Of a DNA stretch of 64,000 nt, positions 19,004-28,205 are shown in pieces. Position 1 is the first letter of the stretch; every line of letters begins with the position of its first letter. The notes under the pieces were generated by a model, which was not told the DNA's origin, made no database searches, and saw only the letters and a program-made list of their open reading frames with translations. A program made the translations under genes and the position numbers. Location: assembly GCF_027111355.2 (NCBI RefSeq), contig NZ_CP114291.2, positions 3,162,001 to 3,226,000 of the forward strand, in the 5' to 3' direction. The stretch comes from Flavobacterium eburneipallidum (lineage in GTDB: Bacteria > Bacteroidota > Bacteroidia > Flavobacteriales > Flavobacteriaceae).

Positions 19004-19551
19004 TAAAATTGAGAATTACAATTGGTGAAATCTTGCAAAACAAGATCTTTATCGGAAACAATTATTTCTTCAGGCTTAACTTTCCAATCAATTCCTAGTG
19101 TTGGATCGTCATAACGAATTCCTATTTCACATTCTTTGCTATACACCTGATCCACTTTATACAAAACAGATGCAGTTTCGCTCAAAACCGAAAATCCGTG
19201 TGCGAACCCATGAGGTATCATTAGTTGTTTTTTATTTTGCGCACTCAAGATCACACTAAAATATTGTCCGTAAGTGGCTGAATTTTTGCGTAAATCAACA
19301 GCTACGTCAAGAATTTCTCCCTCTAATACTCGAACTAATTTTGCTTGAGCAAAAGGAATATCTTGTAAATGCAAACCTCGAATTACACCTCTTGTTGAAA
19401 AGGATTGGTTGTCTTGAATAAACTGATACTCTATTCCGTTTATTTCAAATTTAGCTTGATTATAGGCCTCGAAAAAATAGCCTCTTGAATCTTCAAATAC
19501 CGTAGGATTAATAATCACTAAATCTTTTATACCTGTTTGTTCAATATTCAT
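19003..19551 (-). CDS. rfbC: dTDP-4-dehydrorhamnose 3,5-epimerase
   Basis: A 182-aa cupin-fold epimerase of usual RmlC length. The catalytic His lies in STRGVIRGLHLQ (near residue 61), then AKLVRVLEGEILDVAVDLR, and a later Tyr in VLYKVDQVYSKECE. The VIRGLHLQ form instead of GLHYQ is common in Bacteroidota. It epimerises C3 and C5 of dTDP-4-keto-6-deoxyglucose. It lies between the aminotransferase gene and rfbD, with which it overlaps by one base. Confidence 0.95.
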   Translation of the reverse strand: MNIEQTGIKDLVIINPTVFEDSRGYFFEAYNQAKFEINGIEYQFIQDNQSFSTRGVIRGLHLQDIPFAQAKLVRVLEGEILDVAVDLRKNSATYGQYFSVILSAQNKKQLMIPHGFAHGFSVLSETASVLYKVDQVYSKECEIGIRYDDPTLGIDWKVKPEEIIVSDKDLVLQDFTNCNSQF

Positions 19552-19568
19552 TTTGTTTTATTTTTTTA

Positions 19569-20717
19569 TCATTCATTTTTTAGAAACAATCTAAAAATCA
19601 AATTTTTAATCCTCTCTTTATCATCATACTCTAAATTTGAACCTGATGGCAAACACAAGCCTTTCTCAAATAAAGTTTCAGCCACTTTATTACCGTAATA
19701 GGGACAGTTACCAAAAATAGGCTGTAGGTGCATGGGTTTCCACAAAGGACGGCTTTCTATATTCTCGGCTTCAAAGGCTAATCGAAGTTTTTCTCTATCA
19801 ATTCCATTTGTCAATACGGGATCTATAATTAGAGTTGTCAACCAATAATTAGAGAAACTATCCTCATTTTTTGTTGTAAAAACAGAAACACCTTCAATGT
19901 TTTTAAATAGTTCTACATAAAAATCATGCACATTTCTACGAGCAACAATACGATCCTCTAAAACTTCCATTTGAGCACGACCAATTCCAGCAACAACATT
20001 ATTCATCCTATAATTGAAACCTATTTCGCTGTGCTGATAATGAGGTGCATCATCTCGAGATTGAGTTGCTAGAAACATTGCTTTATCTCTTAAAGTTTTA
20101 GTTTTGGTAATAATTGCTCCTCCTCCAGAAGTGGTAATAATTTTATTTCCATTGAAAGAAAGCACAGCAATATCGCCAAAAGCACCACATTTTTGACCTT
20201 TATAGCTACTACCCAAAGCCTCGGCAGCATCTTCTAGAATAGGAATTTCATATTTGTTAGCAATTGTTCTTATTTCATCTATTTTATACGGAACTCCAAA
20301 TAGATGAACCGCAATAATCGCTTTAGGTTTTTGGCCTTTTGCCATTCTATCCAAAATTGCTTCCTCGAGTGCTATCGGACAAAGATTCCAAGTTTCACTT
20401 TCACTATCAATAAAAACTGGTGTTGCTTTAAGATACAAAATCGGGTTTGCAGATGCTACAAAAGTCATACTTTGGCAAAGCACTTCATCACCTGCTTGAA
20501 CCCCCAATAAAATAAGTCCTAAATGTAGCGCTGCAGTTCCAGAACTCAAAGCTCCAACAGAGAAATCATTTGATAAATAACTTTCTAAATCCTGCTCGAA
20601 TCCATCTAAATTATCTCCTTCGGAGGCAATTCTATTGGAATCAAGAGCTTCTTGAACGTATTTTTGTTCATTACCCGCTAGATGAAAAGAAGAAAGCCAA
20701 ATTTTTTTATTACTCAT
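19569..20717 (-). CDS. DegT/DnrJ/EryC1/StrS-family sugar aminotransferase (PglE-like)
   Basis: From the ATG at 20717 the protein is 382 aa (MSNKKIWLSSFHLAG). A TTG 12 bases further upstream is a less likely start. Fold-type I PLP features: ALSSGTAALH (56-65), EDAAEALGS (162-170) and the PLP lysine K192 in SFNGNK. Related enzymes (PglE, WbpE, LegC) add an amino group to C4 or C3 of a UDP-keto sugar using glutamate. The WbpM/PglF-like dehydratase at 15030 could supply the substrate UDP-4-keto-6-deoxy-GlcNAc. No obvious PglD-type N-acetyltransferase lies next to it. Confidence 0.88.
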   Translation of the reverse strand: MSNKKIWLSSFHLAGNEQKYVQEALDSNRIASEGDNLDGFEQDLESYLSNDFSVGALSSGTAALHLGLILLGVQAGDEVLCQSMTFVASANPILYLKATPVFIDSESETWNLCPIALEEAILDRMAKGQKPKAIIAVHLFGVPYKIDEIRTIANKYEIPILEDAAEALGSSYKGQKCGAFGDIAVLSFNGNKIITTSGGGAIITKTKTLRDKAMFLATQSRDDAPHYQHSEIGFNYRMNNVVAGIGRAQMEVLEDRIVARRNVHDFYVELFKNIEGVSVFTTKNEDSFSNYWLTTLIIDPVLTNGIDREKLRLAFEAENIESRPLWKPMHLQPIFGNCPYYGNKVAETLFEKGLCLPSGSNLEYDDKERIKNLIFRLFLKNE

Positions 20718-20755
20718 AAATTGGAACAAAATTCAATAAATTGACAACTAAACCC

Positions 20756-21706
20756 CTATTGATTGAGGTTAATTTTGCGAACTACCATAGATCGTGCTGC
20801 CAAATATACAACTGTTAACAAGAATAAAATACTTAAAAAAACTAAAATAGAAAGCATTCCTTTTTGATCCAAATAAATCACAATTCCGTTGACCATCAAT
20901 TGAACTGTAGCATAAATAATGGAAACCACAATATGAGGGTATCGCCATTCGTTAGCTAAATATTGATACAAATGAGAACGGTGTGCTTCTAGTATATTTT
21001 CTTTTTTTATGATTCTGCTAATGATAGTAATTCCAGCGTCAATCCCATAAACAGCAAAGAAAAGAATGTAACCTAATTGTCCTGTAGTGATAATTGTTTT
21101 AATCATGAAATAACCCAAAAACACTGCCATACTGATACTACCAACATCACCTGCGAATGTCTTGGCTTTCTTTCGAAGATTAAAAAAACCAAAAACCAAG
21201 CAGGATAAACCCATGATTATCAACAGTTGTAAATTCGATTCATGGATAGGCAAAAAAGAAAAACTCACAATAGCCGTCAAAGCATACAATACCGTTATTC
21301 CATTGATTCCATCCATAAAATTGAAAGCATTAATCCAGCCTATTAATACAAAAAACACCAGTGGCAATAACAATAATGCTTGCTGAAATAGATTCAAATC
21401 ATAAGCTAGTAACAAAACAGCAATAATATGAGAACCAAAACGAGGTAATTGTGACAAGGGTTTTATATCATCAATAAAACTAACGATTGCCACCAAAACA
21501 ACCGCTAAAGTCAATGCCCAACCCACATAGCCTAAAACAAAAGCGATTAGAATAGCTATCGGAAAAATAATTCCTCCACCTCTAATGGTAATATTGGTAT
21601 GTGAAGATCGATGATTGGGTTTGTCGATGATATTGTAGGTATCAGCTAGTCTGAAATAAATTAATTCCAAAGCGAACAAAAAGATACTAATTATTAAATA
21701 GTGCAT
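20756..21706 (-). CDS. Undecaprenyl-phosphate sugar-1-phosphate transferase, MraY/WecA family (WbpL-like)
   Basis: A 316-aa multi-spanning membrane enzyme with about ten hydrophobic helices. Family motifs: NHRSSH near residue 32 followed by RGGGIIFP, then NAFNFMDGINGI (about 125-136) and FAGDVGSISMAVFLGY near 189-204. These match the WecA/WbpL/WreU branch that moves HexNAc-1-P or a 6-deoxy-HexNAc-1-P from UDP to undecaprenyl phosphate, the first committed step of repeat-unit assembly. The neighbouring WbpV-like reductase (21840) is the usual companion of WbpL/WreU, which points to FucNAc or QuiNAc as the first sugar of module A. Confidence 0.9.
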   Translation of the reverse strand: MHYLIISIFLFALELIYFRLADTYNIIDKPNHRSSHTNITIRGGGIIFPIAILIAFVLGYVGWALTLAVVLVAIVSFIDDIKPLSQLPRFGSHIIAVLLLAYDLNLFQQALLLLPLVFFVLIGWINAFNFMDGINGITVLYALTAIVSFSFLPIHESNLQLLIIMGLSCLVFGFFNLRKKAKTFAGDVGSISMAVFLGYFMIKTIITTGQLGYILFFAVYGIDAGITIISRIIKKENILEAHRSHLYQYLANEWRYPHIVVSIIYATVQLMVNGIVIYLDQKGMLSILVFLSILFLLTVVYLAARSMVVRKINLNQ

Positions 21707-21839
21707 TATGGTCTAAATGATTCAAATGTTTGTAGTAATCCTTTTTTAGAAGAAACGGGTAATTTTTTTCCAATAGCAGCAACAATTTTAGTATTGCTAA
21801 CTACATAATTCTCGGTTAGTTTTTGCAATCAACAAACGT

Positions 21840-22739
21840 TTAAATTACATCCTTTTCGTAGTATTCTAAAACTCCTTGTGGTTTCCAACCTAAAAACTCC
21901 CTTGCTTTAGTATCATCAAAAGTCAAGCCTAGAGTAATTTTTTTGATTTTCAAAGAATTTAGAGGCATTTTATTCCCCAATAAATCTCCAAAATACCCCA
22001 TTAATTTAGCAATAAATAAAGGCAAATTATATGGTGGTTTTTTATTTTGGTGTATTGAAATAGCAAGACTCAACTGGTAAAAACTAGGATTTACGCCATC
22101 AGTAAGATTATAAACTCCACCAATAGGAGCTGCATTAGGAATAAGTCTAGCAACATCTTTTGCTAAGACCATACTTTTTTGCGCTAAACCTCCACCAATG
22201 TTAAAATAATATCCTTTGCTAATTGCTTTTACCATATTTCCAAGATTCCCAGGAGGATTTTCCCCTACCAGTAATGGCAATCGTAAAATAGTACAAATGA
22301 CATTATTAATTTTACACCATTCTAGTATCAATACTTCTGCTTCAATTTTACTCAAGCCATAAGGATCTTTAGCGTTTAATGAAAATTCTTCATTTATATT
22401 TTCCCCAAAATCCTGACCATAAACTGAAACAGAACTAATAAATACAAACTGTTTTGGAAGATTTGATTTTTCTAATCCTTTTAAAAGATTTTTAGTTCCA
22501 ACCACATTTACCTCATAAAATTGCTGTCTCTCCTCAAAAGTTTTAGGTAAAACATGTGCTTTCCCAGCGGAATGAATGACCAAATCGAAAGAGTTTTCAA
22601 AATTTGGTATTACTTTATCTAAATTTACCTTGTAATCACCAACACTTCTTGACAAAGTTATAATTTGATGATTTTTACCTAATTCATGTACAACTACGCC
22701 TCCTAAAAATCCATTAGCCCCAGTAAGTAATATTTTCAT
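21840..22739 (-). CDS. NAD-dependent epimerase/reductase, WbpV/WreQ-like SDR
   Basis: A 299-aa extended SDR with GANGFLGG at 7-14, HSAGKAHV (about 61-68), FISSVSVYG and the catalytic YGLSK (near residue 132). The length and HSAGKAHV-type motif match the group that includes WbpV and WreQ, which reduce UDP-4-keto-6-deoxy-HexNAc to UDP-FucNAc or UDP-QuiNAc. A UDP-glucose 4-epimerase role is the alternative. It lies directly upstream of the WbpL-like initiating transferase gene, as in Pseudomonas and Rhizobium loci. Confidence 0.8.
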   Translation of the reverse strand: MKILLTGANGFLGGVVVHELGKNHQIITLSRSVGDYKVNLDKVIPNFENSFDLVIHSAGKAHVLPKTFEERQQFYEVNVVGTKNLLKGLEKSNLPKQFVFISSVSVYGQDFGENINEEFSLNAKDPYGLSKIEAEVLILEWCKINNVICTILRLPLLVGENPPGNLGNMVKAISKGYYFNIGGGLAQKSMVLAKDVARLIPNAAPIGGVYNLTDGVNPSFYQLSLAISIHQNKKPPYNLPLFIAKLMGYFGDLLGNKMPLNSLKIKKITLGLTFDDTKAREFLGWKPQGVLEYYEKDVI

Positions 22740-22756
22740 TTAATAAAATTATTAAG

Positions 22757-23503
22757 TTAAACAAACTGAATCAAGCGTTTCAAAACTCTTAAGGGCATCA
22801 AATAAAAGGGAGCTTTTAAGCCATTATTTTCCCATGACTTAAATATCTCTTTGTTTTGATTAACTATATTAATATAACTTTTATTTGTAGCTCCACCTAA
22901 TCTCATTTTTATTATCAATCTATCAATGTATTTAGATTTAAAGTGGTGTTTCTTAAATATTCGAAGCATAAACTCATAATCCGCAGCAAGTTTATATTCT
23001 AAATTAAATAATCCAGCTTCTTTATATACTCTACTACTTAAAAACAATGAAGGATGTGGTGGAACATTAGCATTTTCAAAAAATCTTTCATAGTAAGCTT
23101 TTGATTTCCAATTTCGAACTATTTTTTTTATATCATCACTTTTTACATATACTAAATTCCCATATAAAATATCCAAATCAGATTCATCATTAAATTGTTG
23201 CATAACATCCTTAATAACGTCTAAATCCTCATACAAATCATCAGAATTTAAAATCCCTATCACATCTCCAGTTGCGGCATGAATTCCTTTATTCATAGCA
23301 TCATACAATCCTTTATCAGCCTGGGATGTAAAATAACCTAATCTGTCTTTATACTCTTCAATTATTGAAACCGTATTATCTTTAGAATTTCCATCGATAA
23401 TCACATACTCGATATTTGGATACGATTGATTAAGTACTGATTCAATTGCTTGTCTAATGGTAGCTTCGTTATTAAAAACTACAGTTATTATTGAGATTTT
23501 CAT
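22757..23503 (-). CDS. Glycosyltransferase family 2 (WcaA/WfgS-like)
   Basis: A 248-aa GT2 enzyme: ISIITVVFNNE at 3-13, DGNSKDNT at 37-44, QADKGLYDAMNKGI (61-74) and ILNSDD at 84-89. The DKGLYDAMNKG motif is typical of a small GT2 group in O-antigen loci that adds hexose or deoxyhexose residues early in the repeat unit. It lies between the second GT2 gene and the WbpV-like gene in module A. The sugar is unknown. Confidence 0.88.
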   Translation of the reverse strand: MKISIITVVFNNEATIRQAIESVLNQSYPNIEYVIIDGNSKDNTVSIIEEYKDRLGYFTSQADKGLYDAMNKGIHAATGDVIGILNSDDLYEDLDVIKDVMQQFNDESDLDILYGNLVYVKSDDIKKIVRNWKSKAYYERFFENANVPPHPSLFLSSRVYKEAGLFNLEYKLAADYEFMLRIFKKHHFKSKYIDRLIIKMRLGGATNKSYINIVNQNKEIFKSWENNGLKAPFYLMPLRVLKRLIQFV

Positions 23504-23651
23504 CTTAAATAATTCTTTATTGCAAAATTTTATAATTCAAACAACAAAAAAACTATAGCTTTTGCAATTTGAACTAATTAATTTTTAGTGTATTAAATTC
23601 TGAACATTATATTTTTTATAAGCCAATTATTCCTTATCTAATTTTACGAAT

Positions 23652-24353
23652 CTATGAATTGAAACGCAAAATCACTTTAAAAAAAGAATAAACTCTAAAT
23701 TGTATTTTAAAAAACAATGAAGTTGAACTGATGTGAGTTGACACATTTTCACCATGTCTTCTGTACAATAATAAAGGATTATTTACGACATAGGTTTTAA
23801 AATAAAATTCCGATATCATAGCAATCCAAAAGTCATGAGGACACAATTTTGAGTTACTTGGAAAAGGCAGTACTTTTTTTAGAATTATTTTTCTAAAAGC
23901 CATACAACAACCAATATATTTTAATTTTTTCAAATTATTCATAAAACCGTTTTCACCACCACCCCTTAACTCAAAATAAGTAGTACCTAGACTTTCTAAA
24001 TTGGCATTTACCATTTTGGCATCACTAACAACAAAATCATATTTCATTAATAAATTAGACATGATTTTAAGTTTATTATCGACCCAAATATCATCTTGAT
24101 CCGATAAAAAAATATAATCTCCAGAAGCCTGTTTTATTGCATTCTGAAAATTATTCGTGTAACCTTTTTTATCATTAAAAAAAATCTTGATTCTACTATC
24201 ATTTAAATCCTCTATAATTTCAATAGTTTTATCTTTTGATAAATCATCCGAAATAATGATTTCATCATTACTCCCTATTTGTTTCAAAATAGATAAAAGT
24301 TGATCCTTTATATATTTTTCGCCATTATAGGTTGCCATACAAACTGAAATCAT
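23652..24353 (-). CDS. Glycosyltransferase family 2 (rhamnosyltransferase-like)
   Basis: A 233-aa GT2 enzyme, short for the family. It has ISVCMATYNGEKYIKDQL at 2-19, SDDLSKDKT at 35-43 and SDQDDIW at 84-90. The TYNG-x8-Q and SDQDDIW forms are typical of the branch that contains many alpha-L-rhamnosyltransferases. That fits the dTDP-rhamnose genes in the same module but does not prove the donor. It lies just downstream of wzx1 and 148 bp upstream of the next GT2 gene. Confidence 0.86.
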   Translation of the reverse strand: MISVCMATYNGEKYIKDQLLSILKQIGSNDEIIISDDLSKDKTIEIIEDLNDSRIKIFFNDKKGYTNNFQNAIKQASGDYIFLSDQDDIWVDNKLKIMSNLLMKYDFVVSDAKMVNANLESLGTTYFELRGGGENGFMNNLKKLKYIGCCMAFRKIILKKVLPFPSNSKLCPHDFWIAMISEFYFKTYVVNNPLLLYRRHGENVSTHISSTSLFFKIQFRVYSFFKVILRFNS

Positions 24354-24396
24354 ATATTTTGTAATTTTTTAAATTATTAAATATCCCTTTTTACAA

Positions 24397-25668
24397 CTAA
24401 ATTTTGTCTAACTTATATTTTAATTTATTCCAAACACAATAGGTTAAAACCCCTAAAACAAAATAAGGAATTATAATAGTTAATGCCCTGTAATAAAACC
24501 ATTCTTTTTGATAAATACCATAAAAAAGAGTCAAACCCATCGCTATAAAACCTCCTATTTGTATTAATGAATTATAAGCTTTATGGCTAATTATGTCCAA
24601 AACATTTTTTAAAATAGTAAAAACAACATAAAAGGGAAAGGCTATGAATATATATTGGGAAGCTAAAATAGCATTAGACAATGAACTAAAAAAAGTAATT
24701 ATTAAATAAGGTACTAATAGATACCCTAATACAGAAGCTAATAGAGCCAAACCTCCTGAAACAAGTAAAAGCATATTAACTTTCTTTATAAATACATCTG
24801 AAGATTCATTTTTGAATCCTTTGCCGTAGACAGGCAGAATAAGCGTTCCTATCAAATCAAAAGAGACAGATGCCAATTTAAAAAACATAAAACTTAAAGA
24901 CAAATAGCCTGACTCTTCAAGACTTATAAAAATACTTACAATATAAATAGGAATAAAATCCAAAGAAAATAAAATGGCATCAGCAATTACTCTTGGTGCT
25001 CCATAATGAGCTAGTTGCTTAACTTTGAATTTAGTTCGTTTATAAGAAATGGGGTTAATATAAATATTAAATATAATTATACTAACCAATACAACAATGG
25101 TCAAAATTGAATAATACAAAAAATAATCAAAAATAGTATCAGAAAAAAAGACAATGGCTGTTGGCAACAATGATAAAACCAAAACATTCAACAAACTACT
25201 CCTTCCAAACTGAATTTTTCCGCGAAAAAAAGAACTAATTATAACGAAAACTCCTTGACCAAATACAAATAGAGCCACAATTAGTAAAATAGTATTAGAG
25301 CTACTCGTTTTGAATGAAGAAAAAATAAGTTCTGGAAATAAAAATAATAAAAATAAAAACGCAACAAATGTTATTAAAAATATAATCAATCCAGCAAACA
25401 AATACTCTAATCCTTGTGAGGTATCATTTTTACTTTTTTTCAGAAAGCTAATATATCTAGGAATACCAATACCAACCCCTAAAAGAAGAGGAAATACAAT
25501 AAAAGAGCCTAATCTTTTTAACAAATTATAGGTTGCAAAGCCCTCTATTGACCATATTTTTTCAATTTTATAATTTATAAACAAGTTACACAACATAAAT
25601 AGTACTTGTGCTGTCAACATATAAATAAAAAATTTAGACTTCCCGTCAAGTAGTTTTTTTAAGAACAA
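24397..25668 (-). CDS. wzx: Wzx-type polysaccharide flippase (MOP superfamily)
   Basis: A 423-aa very hydrophobic protein with about 12 predicted membrane helices, beginning KKLLDGKSKFFIYMLTAQ as in MOP-family Wzx proteins. It would flip undecaprenol-linked repeat units across the inner membrane for module A. No ATG is placed well: the frame opens with a TTG at 25668, which overlaps the end of the polymerase gene by 23 bp; the first ATG (25620) would remove part of the first helix. I chose the TTG. It lies between wzy1 and a GT2 gene. Confidence 0.83.
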   Translation of the reverse strand: MFLKKLLDGKSKFFIYMLTAQVLFMLCNLFINYKIEKIWSIEGFATYNLLKRLGSFIVFPLLLGVGIGIPRYISFLKKSKNDTSQGLEYLFAGLIIFLITFVAFLFLLFLFPELIFSSFKTSSSNTILLIVALFVFGQGVFVIISSFFRGKIQFGRSSLLNVLVLSLLPTAIVFFSDTIFDYFLYYSILTIVVLVSIIIFNIYINPISYKRTKFKVKQLAHYGAPRVIADAILFSLDFIPIYIVSIFISLEESGYLSLSFMFFKLASVSFDLIGTLILPVYGKGFKNESSDVFIKKVNMLLLVSGGLALLASVLGYLLVPYLIITFFSSLSNAILASQYIFIAFPFYVVFTILKNVLDIISHKAYNSLIQIGGFIAMGLTLFYGIYQKEWFYYRALTIIIPYFVLGVLTYCVWNKLKYKLDKI

Positions 25669-26974
25669 AGCTATAGGAATTAAATTTTAATAAAATAATA
25701 AATAATATGAGAACAAACGGAACAATATTCCATGTAAGTACACTAATTATGAATGAATAGTAAAAAATGACTAACATAAATATGGTAATAGTTGTAGAAA
25801 TAATAGGTCTTTTACTATTCAAAAAAACATAAAAACAAAGATGTAATAGTAAGCCAAGAATAAAAACAAATAAAATAGTTCCCAAAACCCCAAAATCCAT
25901 TACCATACCTCTGAAAATAGTATATACATTGGAATCCATTTGTTCTAGTATATTATTATACTCATCATAAACAGCATCTGGTGTTTCTTTTTTATAACCA
26001 AAAAACCTATAAATTGAAGTAAAAGTATAAAAGCCATAATAATAATGACTGATGTCAAATTTTGAATTATTGAAACCATCCCAAAAAGCAGTAACCCATT
26101 CCGAAAAGTTATACAAATGGGCAAAGAAATAAGAGGCTAAAAGGAATCTCAATTTTTCAAAAAAAACAGAAACATCTTTAACGTCTTGTAAACCTCTAGA
26201 CATTAAAGAGAATATAAATAAGATAATGGAAAACGAACCTATTTTAAATACAATTTTTAAAATATTAGCTTTAAAAAGTAACAATTTATTTTGTTGCAAA
26301 CTAGTTACAAGTATCCCTCCTAAAAAATAAAAAATAGAGCCAAAAAAAGAACCTTTTGCTGATTGAGTAACCATAATTATAATAGAAGGCAAAAAAGCAA
26401 GCAACACCCATTTTTTTCTTGAACTATTACTAGTTGATCCGAATATTAAGCCTGCAATCAAAACTGCAAGATAAGCAAAACCCAAACTCAAAGGTCCATA
26501 TGCCGAATAAACCACTTCAGAAGCATACCTAGAAACTGCATATTTTGCTGCAACCAAGACTATGTCTTCATAAAGCTCCGCTAATGAAAACCCTTGAACT
26601 AACATCACTTTTATCGAACACACTACAGAAACAAATATGGAAAACCAAAGTGTAAGCCTTAATAATTTAGTATCATAAACCCCCTCTGCAGATGGTTTAT
26701 TTAAATTATTGTTAAATGCTTTTTTCCAGTTAAAAAAAATAAAGGTCCAAGAAAACAAAATTACCAACAACGAAAGATAGCCTACTGCCCAAGGATTAAT
26801 TGGAATTTCAAACATTATGATTAATGGAAAAAAAATAAAAGCAAACCAAAATAAAGAAAAAAGAGTAGCTGGAAACAACCAAGTTCCAACCATTCTCCGT
26901 ATTAAAATAGCATTAAATAAAATCAATAAACTAATAAATATTGATAATAATTTTGATAAAATAGCTAGTGCCAA
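25646..26974 (-). CDS. wzy: Wzy-type oligosaccharide repeat-unit polymerase
   Basis: A 442-aa membrane protein with about 11-12 hydrophobic helices and a large loop around residues 270-355 (FWDGFNNSKFDISHYYYGF), the usual layout of Wzy/EpsG-like polymerases, which join repeat units at the outer face of the inner membrane. Primary sequence in this class is poorly conserved, so the call rests on topology and on its position next to wzx1 and the Wzz gene. The best start is the TTG at 26974; the frame stays open further upstream without an ATG. Confidence 0.78.
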   Translation of the reverse strand: MALAILSKLLSIFISLLILFNAILIRRMVGTWLFPATLFSLFWFAFIFFPLIIMFEIPINPWAVGYLSLLVILFSWTFIFFNWKKAFNNNLNKPSAEGVYDTKLLRLTLWFSIFVSVVCSIKVMLVQGFSLAELYEDIVLVAAKYAVSRYASEVVYSAYGPLSLGFAYLAVLIAGLIFGSTSNSSRKKWVLLAFLPSIIIMVTQSAKGSFFGSIFYFLGGILVTSLQQNKLLLFKANILKIVFKIGSFSIILFIFSLMSRGLQDVKDVSVFFEKLRFLLASYFFAHLYNFSEWVTAFWDGFNNSKFDISHYYYGFYTFTSIYRFFGYKKETPDAVYDEYNNILEQMDSNVYTIFRGMVMDFGVLGTILFVFILGLLLHLCFYVFLNSKRPIISTTITIFMLVIFYYSFIISVLTWNIVPFVLILFIILLKFNSYSFVLKKTT

Positions 26975-27121
26975 TTTCGTGTGTTTTTTTGAGATTTCAA
27001 AAGTTGATAGCGCTATGAAATTATTTAGACAAACAGTTTTTCTGTAAATAATTAAATCAATACCAAAAAAATTATGCTTTTGCAGTAATCAATAAAAAGC
27101 AATGTTTAATAAAGATAGATA

Positions 27122-28192
27122 TTAAACTATTTTTTTTAAGATATTTTTAAGTGTCAAAAATAGAAGTGCTAAAAATCCAAATAAAAATCCACCGAAAAGT
27201 AATCCTAATAACTTTCCAGTTTTTTCTTTTTTCAAAGGTAAAATTGGTCGATCAATTATCTGTATCAAAGGAGTTTCTTTTCGTAAAGTTACTTTAGCTA
27301 ATTCGGTTTGCTTTACTAGTTCAGTCAAAATAGCAGTATTAGCTTGCACATCAACTTGACGACGGGCTGAAGGAACTCTACGCACATTCAAAGAAGGATT
27401 TAACCCAAAAGTATTATCTGTAGCAACTGCAACTCCAGCAATTGCATTATTTAGTTCTCTCCTGATAGAATCCGTTTGTCTCTCTAAAATAGACATATTA
27501 ATTCGTGCCTTTTTACTCTTGGTTTTGATATAAAAATCGCCTACTTGTTTGGCTAGAGCTTCTGTAAAATACTTGGCAAACAATTCATTTTTGGAAGAAA
27601 CCTCAATAGTTATAATATCAACTTTTTTATCTTTCTGACCAACTTGTAATCCTTTCTTATATAAATTATCATAAATTACACCAAAAATACTATCTTGACT
27701 TCTTGTGAAATTCTTACGATTTGTATTGGGTAAAAACTGCAATCCAACTAATTTTGGTTTTTTTTTCCAATTCTCTCGCCATTCCTCATTTTGGATATAC
27801 ATTTCGGCTAATGAAATAGTTTTTCCATTTAAGTTTACTGGCATAAGCAATGTATTTTCAACCATCTGCCTAGACTTGAACAATTCTGTCAAATTAGAAC
27901 CTTCAAATATCCCACCTCCACTACCTCCAAGATCAAAACCTAAAGAACTAGCCAATCCAAGAGCACCACTTAATCCTCCACCCGACTTATTACTTTCTAA
28001 AGCAAAAGATAAACTGGCTGTGTAAATTGGTTTTTTGATAAATGAATATGTCAATCCTAGAAGGCCTCCTATTATCCCTACACATAAAATAGTCTTCCAT
28101 TTCAAGAGCATATTCTTATACCATTCTTTTACTATTTCAATTATCTCTTTTAAAGAAATTTGCTCTTTGTTAGTTGGCGAATTATTCTCCAT
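27122..28192 (-). CDS. Wzz-type chain-length regulator without kinase domain
   Basis: A 356-aa inner-membrane protein: an N-terminal cytosolic stretch, a membrane helix at about 36-53, a long periplasmic region with predicted coiled-coil content (about 220-310), and a second helix near the C-terminus (about 328-350) preceded by the proline-rich IIDRPILPLKKEK segment typical of Wzz/GNVR proteins. A glycine-rich segment (GGGLSGALGLASSLG) follows the first helix. It lacks the Walker motifs of Wzc. It pairs with the SLBB export protein immediately upstream (13-bp gap). Confidence 0.85.
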   Translation of the reverse strand: MENNSPTNKEQISLKEIIEIVKEWYKNMLLKWKTILCVGIIGGLLGLTYSFIKKPIYTASLSFALESNKSGGGLSGALGLASSLGFDLGGSGGGIFEGSNLTELFKSRQMVENTLLMPVNLNGKTISLAEMYIQNEEWRENWKKKPKLVGLQFLPNTNRKNFTRSQDSIFGVIYDNLYKKGLQVGQKDKKVDIITIEVSSKNELFAKYFTEALAKQVGDFYIKTKSKKARINMSILERQTDSIRRELNNAIAGVAVATDNTFGLNPSLNVRRVPSARRQVDVQANTAILTELVKQTELAKVTLRKETPLIQIIDRPILPLKKEKTGKLLGLLFGGFLFGFLALLFLTLKNILKKIV

Positions 28193-28205
28193 ATAAATTA
28201 AATTT

